64,000 nucleotides of DNA from Dyadobacter jejuensis. Lineage in GTDB: Bacteria; Bacteroidota; Bacteroidia; Cytophagales; Spirosomataceae. Within the stretch, counting starts at the first letter, position 1. Every line of letters begins with the position of its first letter. Shown one piece after another: positions 60,415 through 64,000 of the stretch. The stretch is from positions 930,001-994,000 of the forward strand of contig NZ_QGDT01000001.1 of assembly GCF_003149085.1 (NCBI RefSeq). Direction: 5' to 3'. The notes beneath the pieces were generated by a model. The model had not been told where the DNA came from. It saw nothing but the letters and a program-made list of their open reading frames with translations, and made no database searches. Made by a program: the position numbers and the translations under genes.

Positions 60415-60897
60415 ATGGATATTTTTTTAGTCGTGTTGGGAGCGTTATGTCTGTTAATCGGGTTGGCGGGTGCCATTCTACCCTTGCCTGGCCCGGGACT
60501 AAGCTTTGTAGGGTTGTTGTTGCTTCATCTGAGTGGTTTCGGAACGTTGGACTCCACCTACCTGATCGCCTTTGGGGCCTTAGCCTTATTAATGGCTGTT
60601 TTGGATATCTACTTACCCGTGTGGGGGGCTAAGCGTTTTGGAGGTACCCGCTATGGCTCCGTAGGAGCGGTGGTAGGGCTTGTAGCCGGCTTGTTTTTGC
60701 TGCCTGGTATAGGACTCCTGTTGGGGACTTTTTTAGGGGCATTGGTGGGAGAGCTGCTGGGGGGATTTCCAGTCAATAAGGCCGTAAGAGCCGCCTTTGG
60801 CACCTTTGTTGGATTTATGACTGGGGTGGTCATGCAGGTAATGCTATGCCTGGCGATGATCGTCTTCGCCACCATCTCGCTATGGGGGAGCTTGTAA
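60415..60897 (+). CDS. DUF456 small membrane protein
   Basis: A 160-aa protein with four or more hydrophobic helices and Gly-rich turns (GLAGAILPLPGPGLSFVGLLLL, GTRYGSVGAVVGLVAGLFLLPG, LLGTFLGALVGELLGG). The ATG at 60415 follows a GTG at 60412. DUF456 has no known function. Its stop codon lies inside the long inverted repeat at 60886-60932. Confidence 0.85.
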   Translation: MDIFLVVLGALCLLIGLAGAILPLPGPGLSFVGLLLLHLSGFGTLDSTYLIAFGALALLMAVLDIYLPVWGAKRFGGTRYGSVGAVVGLVAGLFLLPGIGLLLGTFLGALVGELLGGFPVNKAVRAAFGTFVGFMTGVVMQVMLCLAMIVFATISLWGSL

Positions 60898-60932
60898 GGG
60901 GTCACTCGTCGAGTGATCCCTCACAAGCTCCC
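60886..60932. terminator. 47-bp inverted repeat across the DUF456 stop
   Basis: The arms at 60886-60908 and 60910-60932 pair almost completely (GGGAGCTTGTAAGGG with its complement, minor mismatch), with effectively no loop. It starts within the coding region and ends 5 bp before the eboF stop, so it likely terminates both convergent genes. Confidence 0.75.
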
Positions 60933-60937
60933 AAGGT

Positions 60938-62311
60938 CTATTGGGTCGTCGTAAGTCTTTCCCAGATGAGGTCGTAAACTTGAGTAGCTTGAAGTTCGTT
61001 ATAGGGAAGCGGCTCGCTGGTGATGCATACGGGGTAATATTCCTTAGGCGTATCTATGGCTCCATGCGATCCTTTAATGAGGCTAGCATCTAAAGGGATA
61101 AGATCCATCAAATACCTAAACCCAAGCATTTTCCTTGCCAATTTATACCCCGCCCTCAATTTTATAAATGGATTTTTGGGATCCATAAACATTTCCACTG
61201 GGTCGTACCCCGGCTTCCGATGTATGTCCACCAGCCTAGCGTAGTCGGGGGCATGGGCGTCGTCGAGCCAATAGTAGTAAGTAAACCAACTTTGTGGGGC
61301 GGCCACTAATACCAGGTCCCCGGAGCGGCTATGGTCGATATGATGGGCCTTTTGTTCTTCCTTGTCCAACACCATCGCTATCCCTTGATATTGCTTTAGC
61401 AAGGCCTTTATTCGTGCTATTTCCGATTTGTCGTTAAAATACACATGGGCTATCTGATGGTCGGACACGGCGAAGGCTTTGGAAGCGCCGGCATCTAAGA
61501 GCTCGTACCACCGCTCTTTGCGTACGCTAATGAGCCCTTCTTGGCGTAAGATTCGGTTAATATGGATGGGGTCGTCTACAGGTTGAATTCCATATTCGGA
61601 AAGTAGTATGATCTCGGCTCCTTTCGCTTCATAGTGTTCTATCAATTCCGCGATTAACTGATCTATTTCATGAAGTTCGCGGTGGATTTTTGAAAAATCG
61701 GGACCAAACTTTTGCAAACAATAGTCGAGGTGAGGGAGGTATATTAGCGTAAGGGTGGGGTCATACTTGCGATCGACCCACATAGACGCATCGGCTATCC
61801 ACTTTGAGGACTTTATATTAGCGTTGGGTCCCCAGAAGCTAAATAAGGGAAACTGCCCAAATTCCTTTTGCAGTTCATCTCTTAAGCTCGCAGGATGTGC
61901 ATAACAATCGGGAGCTTTTACTCCGTCGGCATGGTATTGAGGCCTTGGAGTCACCGAATAGTCGGCGGAGGCATACATATTATACCACCAAAACATTTTG
62001 GAACAGGTAAAGTTAGGGTCCAGTGCCTTGGCTTTATCCCATATTTTTTCACTTTGTACCAAATGGTTGGACTGCTTCCAGAACTTAATTTCAGCATCCT
62101 GGTGGTCGTACCAGCCATTACCGACTATGCCGTGTTCCGATGGCCATTTGCCCGTAATATAGGTGCTTTGCGCGCTGGTGGTGACCGCCGGTAATACCGG
62201 TTTTATAGGAGTTAAATGTTTATTAGTGAGGTATTTTGATAGGTAGGGCGTATGTTCACCAATCAGGTTGGCGCTTAAACCCACTATATCGATCACTACG
62301 GTCTTATTCAT
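60938..62311 (-). CDS. eboF: EboF-like nucleotide pyrophosphatase/phosphodiesterase
   Basis: The 457-aa alkaline-phosphatase-superfamily protein begins TVVIDIVGLSANLIGEH and has TTSAQSTYITGKWPSEHGIVGNGW with the nucleophile Thr, YLPHLDYCLQKFGPD, LLSEYGIQPVDDPIHINR and LDDAHAPDYARLVDIH, a complete two-metal site. In ebo clusters this enzyme is the last gene, and here it follows eboE by 84 bp on the same strand. It probably hydrolyses a phosphate ester in the exported or imported metabolite. Confidence 0.87.
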   Translation of the reverse strand: MNKTVVIDIVGLSANLIGEHTPYLSKYLTNKHLTPIKPVLPAVTTSAQSTYITGKWPSEHGIVGNGWYDHQDAEIKFWKQSNHLVQSEKIWDKAKALDPNFTCSKMFWWYNMYASADYSVTPRPQYHADGVKAPDCYAHPASLRDELQKEFGQFPLFSFWGPNANIKSSKWIADASMWVDRKYDPTLTLIYLPHLDYCLQKFGPDFSKIHRELHEIDQLIAELIEHYEAKGAEIILLSEYGIQPVDDPIHINRILRQEGLISVRKERWYELLDAGASKAFAVSDHQIAHVYFNDKSEIARIKALLKQYQGIAMVLDKEEQKAHHIDHSRSGDLVLVAAPQSWFTYYYWLDDAHAPDYARLVDIHRKPGYDPVEMFMDPKNPFIKLRAGYKLARKMLGFRYLMDLIPLDASLIKGSHGAIDTPKEYYPVCITSEPLPYNELQATQVYDLIWERLTTTQ

Positions 62312-62395
62312 TTTTAAAAATTGTTTTTTTATACCAGCTCGTCACTAAATAGTAGGGTAGAGCGGGTACAATTATAAAATGGGGCTCCAGTCCTG

Positions 62396-63610
62396 CTATT
62401 CGCTGGTGACGGGGTTGTTAAGGGTTTTTAGGACCCACTCCAGTTCTCTTATGATGGAGTCACCTATTGGTTTTTGCATGTCGTCGGGCAATACTCCCCA
62501 GGTATAGGTTTCGACCTCCAAAAATGAAGTGCAAGAATTTTGCTTGTGCAAGGCCAGGGTCTCTTCAATCTGGCTTTGAGTAGATTCAAGAAGTCCGTAC
62601 TGAGCAATGAATAGGGGTACATGAAAGTGTACCCGCCACTGTCGCTGATGGCCGTTGTAATGGGCTAATGCCTGTGGAAGGTCGGGATAGTGCTCTAGCT
62701 CTTCTTCGTCGGTTTGAGCCACTACTTGGTGCAAATAAACGGGCTCATTAAAGGCCTTTATGGCTTGTAGCTTGGCTTGAGGTTCCTCGGTAAAGTCGAC
62801 CTTCAGTGCCGAGCTAATCTGAATACGCCCCACCTTTATCCCATACTTCTGAAGTTCCTTTAGAATGGTTTTTGGTTGTTCATATCCAACTGCTGCATGG
62901 CAAATATCATAGCAGAGCCTAATATGATTCAATATCACCTCTTTAGCCTCTGATTCTTCTACCTGGTATTTGGCCATCAGGTAAGAAATGCCCGTGGGCA
63001 AGAGGCTTTTGGTATACCATTCTATAAAGTCGGCAATATTGTCCAGGATGCCATCGGGCTCTGGTTCTATGTCCAAATGAAGGTTCCGACCCGTTTCTTT
63101 TTTGATGCGCATGAGTTCGTCTAGGACCTCTAGCATATGGGCGGTGGCTTTTTCGGTTGCAAATAGCCTTTGTGTGTCGCTTTCCCACCATAAGCGATAG
63201 GATAGCGGCGGGGTAGATACGCCTCCCTCCATATCATCTGGCAGCAGTTGACTCAATATCCTGAACAACCGAAAAGTATACTCCTGGCGTTGGTCGGTCG
63301 TCCAGTCGGGGGTATGTACCTGATCCTTTACGATAGTATCATGAAAGCCGCCGTAGGGAAACCCATTGATAACGAAGACATAAATATTTTCGGCCGTCAA
63401 CCATTCTTTAAACTCAGCCAGTTTTTCGGGTTTCGAAAGCGCTATGGAAGCTTCGTTGGCTATCCTCAGTCCCAAGCCGAAGGGTTGGTCTGGGGCGAGT
63501 TGTGCTTTTATATAGGGCAAGTGCTCCTTTAACGAGGCAAAATGGTCTTCCCAGATTTCACCGGGGTGAATGTTACTGCAATAGGTAAGGTGTCCGTAGG
63601 GCGTTTTCAT
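62396..63610 (-). CDS. eboE: Metabolite traffic protein EboE
   Basis: A 404-aa TIM-barrel, xylose-isomerase-like protein. It starts at 63610 (MKTPYGHLTYCSNIHPGEIWEDH), whose opening text is characteristic of EboE; an upstream frame to 63646 would add 12 residues. Other conserved parts are FVINGFPYGGFHDT, HLDIEPEPDGIL, RLCYDICHAAVGYE and FLEVETYTWGVLP. It lies between the AroB-like EboD and the phosphatase EboF. The ebo clusters are linked to transport or modification of a lipid-linked metabolite. Confidence 0.92.
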   Translation of the reverse strand: MKTPYGHLTYCSNIHPGEIWEDHFASLKEHLPYIKAQLAPDQPFGLGLRIANEASIALSKPEKLAEFKEWLTAENIYVFVINGFPYGGFHDTIVKDQVHTPDWTTDQRQEYTFRLFRILSQLLPDDMEGGVSTPPLSYRLWWESDTQRLFATEKATAHMLEVLDELMRIKKETGRNLHLDIEPEPDGILDNIADFIEWYTKSLLPTGISYLMAKYQVEESEAKEVILNHIRLCYDICHAAVGYEQPKTILKELQKYGIKVGRIQISSALKVDFTEEPQAKLQAIKAFNEPVYLHQVVAQTDEEELEHYPDLPQALAHYNGHQRQWRVHFHVPLFIAQYGLLESTQSQIEETLALHKQNSCTSFLEVETYTWGVLPDDMQKPIGDSIIRELEWVLKTLNNPVTSE

Positions 63611-63630
63611 GTTTCCTGTTTTTAGAAAAT

Positions 63631-63644
63631 GCCTTGTGCAAGGC
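63631..63644. repeat. Small hairpin between eboD and eboE
   Basis: GCCTTG-TG-CAAGGC, extendable one base on each side. No T-run; it could adjust relative expression of the two genes. Confidence 0.4.
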
Positions 63645-63657
63645 ACTCTGATTTACA

Positions 63658-64000
63658 TTATACCAAAACCTGATTAAGGTTTGGGTCCTTTCGGTGCATT
63701 TCTTCTAGCACATCCACCGAAATGCCAATTTCTTTTTCGTTGAGCTCATGAACCTCTAGGCTATCGCCAATTTTCGTTAAGAGCATGATCGTCAGCCTAC
63801 CTCCCAAATGTTCTCTAAATTCCTGAATTCCATTTTTGAGATTGATCTTGTCGTTTTCTGATAATTTTTCGTGGTAGAGCTCAAAGCCAAGCCCCAGTAA
63901 AACGTCCAATATGCGTTGTAGGTCGGCAGCGGCAAGTAATCCTATCCTGTTGGCATACACACAGTCGAGGGCTATGCCTATGGCTACTGCTTCCCCATGG
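63658..64000 (-). CDS. eboD: EboD-like 3-dehydroquinate synthase homologue (5' partial)
   Basis: The C-terminal ~114 residues are in the window; the frame stays open to the right edge, so the start is outside. The first visible residues read HGEAVAIGIALDCVYANRIG, the AroB signature with the conserved His that binds metal, followed by LTIMLLTKIGDSLEVHELNE. It ends in QVLV and lies 47 bp before eboE. In ebo clusters this is the sugar-phosphate-cyclase-like member; a shikimate role is therefore less likely, but without the rest of the gene a plain aroB cannot be excluded. Confidence 0.85.
   Translation of the reverse strand, partial: HGEAVAIGIALDCVYANRIGLLAAADLQRILDVLLGLGFELYHEKLSENDKINLKNGIQEFREHLGGRLTIMLLTKIGDSLEVHELNEKEIGISVDVLEEMHRKDPNLNQVLV

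Noticed and set aside
1..64000. CRISPR arrays, tRNA or rRNA genes
   Set aside because: No regularly spaced direct repeats and no cloverleaf-like segment with CCA end or conserved rRNA text were noticed on either strand by eye.

Overview
The window is typical Bacteroidota chromosome, most like Cytophagales. It has two SusC/SusD outer-membrane import loci, DUF3276 and DUF4230 proteins, HisKA_3/LuxR and LytTR regulators, a lamin-tail-domain secreted protein, and several TAnnTTTG-type promoter elements. No rRNA, tRNA, CRISPR array or intact insertion sequence was seen. Both edges cut a gene: a SusC barrel on the left and an AroB-like EboD on the right.

Layout. (1) 1-5.8 kb: susC-susD followed by a lipoprotein of the endonuclease/exonuclease/phosphatase fold. 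(2) 5.8-6.75 kb: one small gene and about 680 bp of gene-poor DNA with a 27-bp palindrome and a possible recombinase remnant. (3) 6.75-20.8 kb: a nitrate-assimilation island built as two divergent operons. Leftward run siroheme methyltransferase, porin, NarK-type transporter, a nitrate reductase fused to its own NAD(P)H/FAD and [2Fe-2S] modules, and a rubredoxin-tailed, siroheme-reductase-like protein without siroheme cysteines. Rightward run nirB, nirD and a NarX/NarL-like two-component pair. The shared 274-bp promoter region carries three spaced copies of ATAG(T/G)-N8-ACTAT. (4) 21-28.2 kb: a second SusC/SusD operon with an HExxH metallohydrolase lipoprotein and a DUF4302 lipoprotein.

(5) 28.2-38.3 kb: a surface-polysaccharide region with glycosyltransferases, two FkbM methyltransferases, a TviB-type UDP-sugar dehydrogenase, WecB epimerase, a Wzx-like flippase and a FemAB/GNAT-like transferase. 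An orphan response regulator follows. (6) 38.6-60.9 kb: mostly housekeeping genes (TrmH-type methylase, pgeF, pheS, radA, rlpA, ychF, miaA, a saccharopine-dehydrogenase-family gene probably for carboxynorspermidine). Odd genes here are a histone-H1-like basic protein, a circularly permuted ATP-grasp paired with an esterase-fold protein lacking its nucleophile serine, a collagen-like lipoprotein and an unlisted 53-codon membrane peptide. (7) 60.9-64 kb: the D-E-F part of an ebo metabolite-traffic cluster.

The nitrate island is the most complete system. Nitrate would cross the outer membrane through the porin and the inner membrane through NarK, be reduced to nitrite by the fused reductase, and then to ammonium by NirBD, whose siroheme depends on the SUMT gene at the head of the opposite operon. 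The two-component pair is the obvious local regulator candidate. All functions are inferred from sequence motifs and gene context; no database search was possible.
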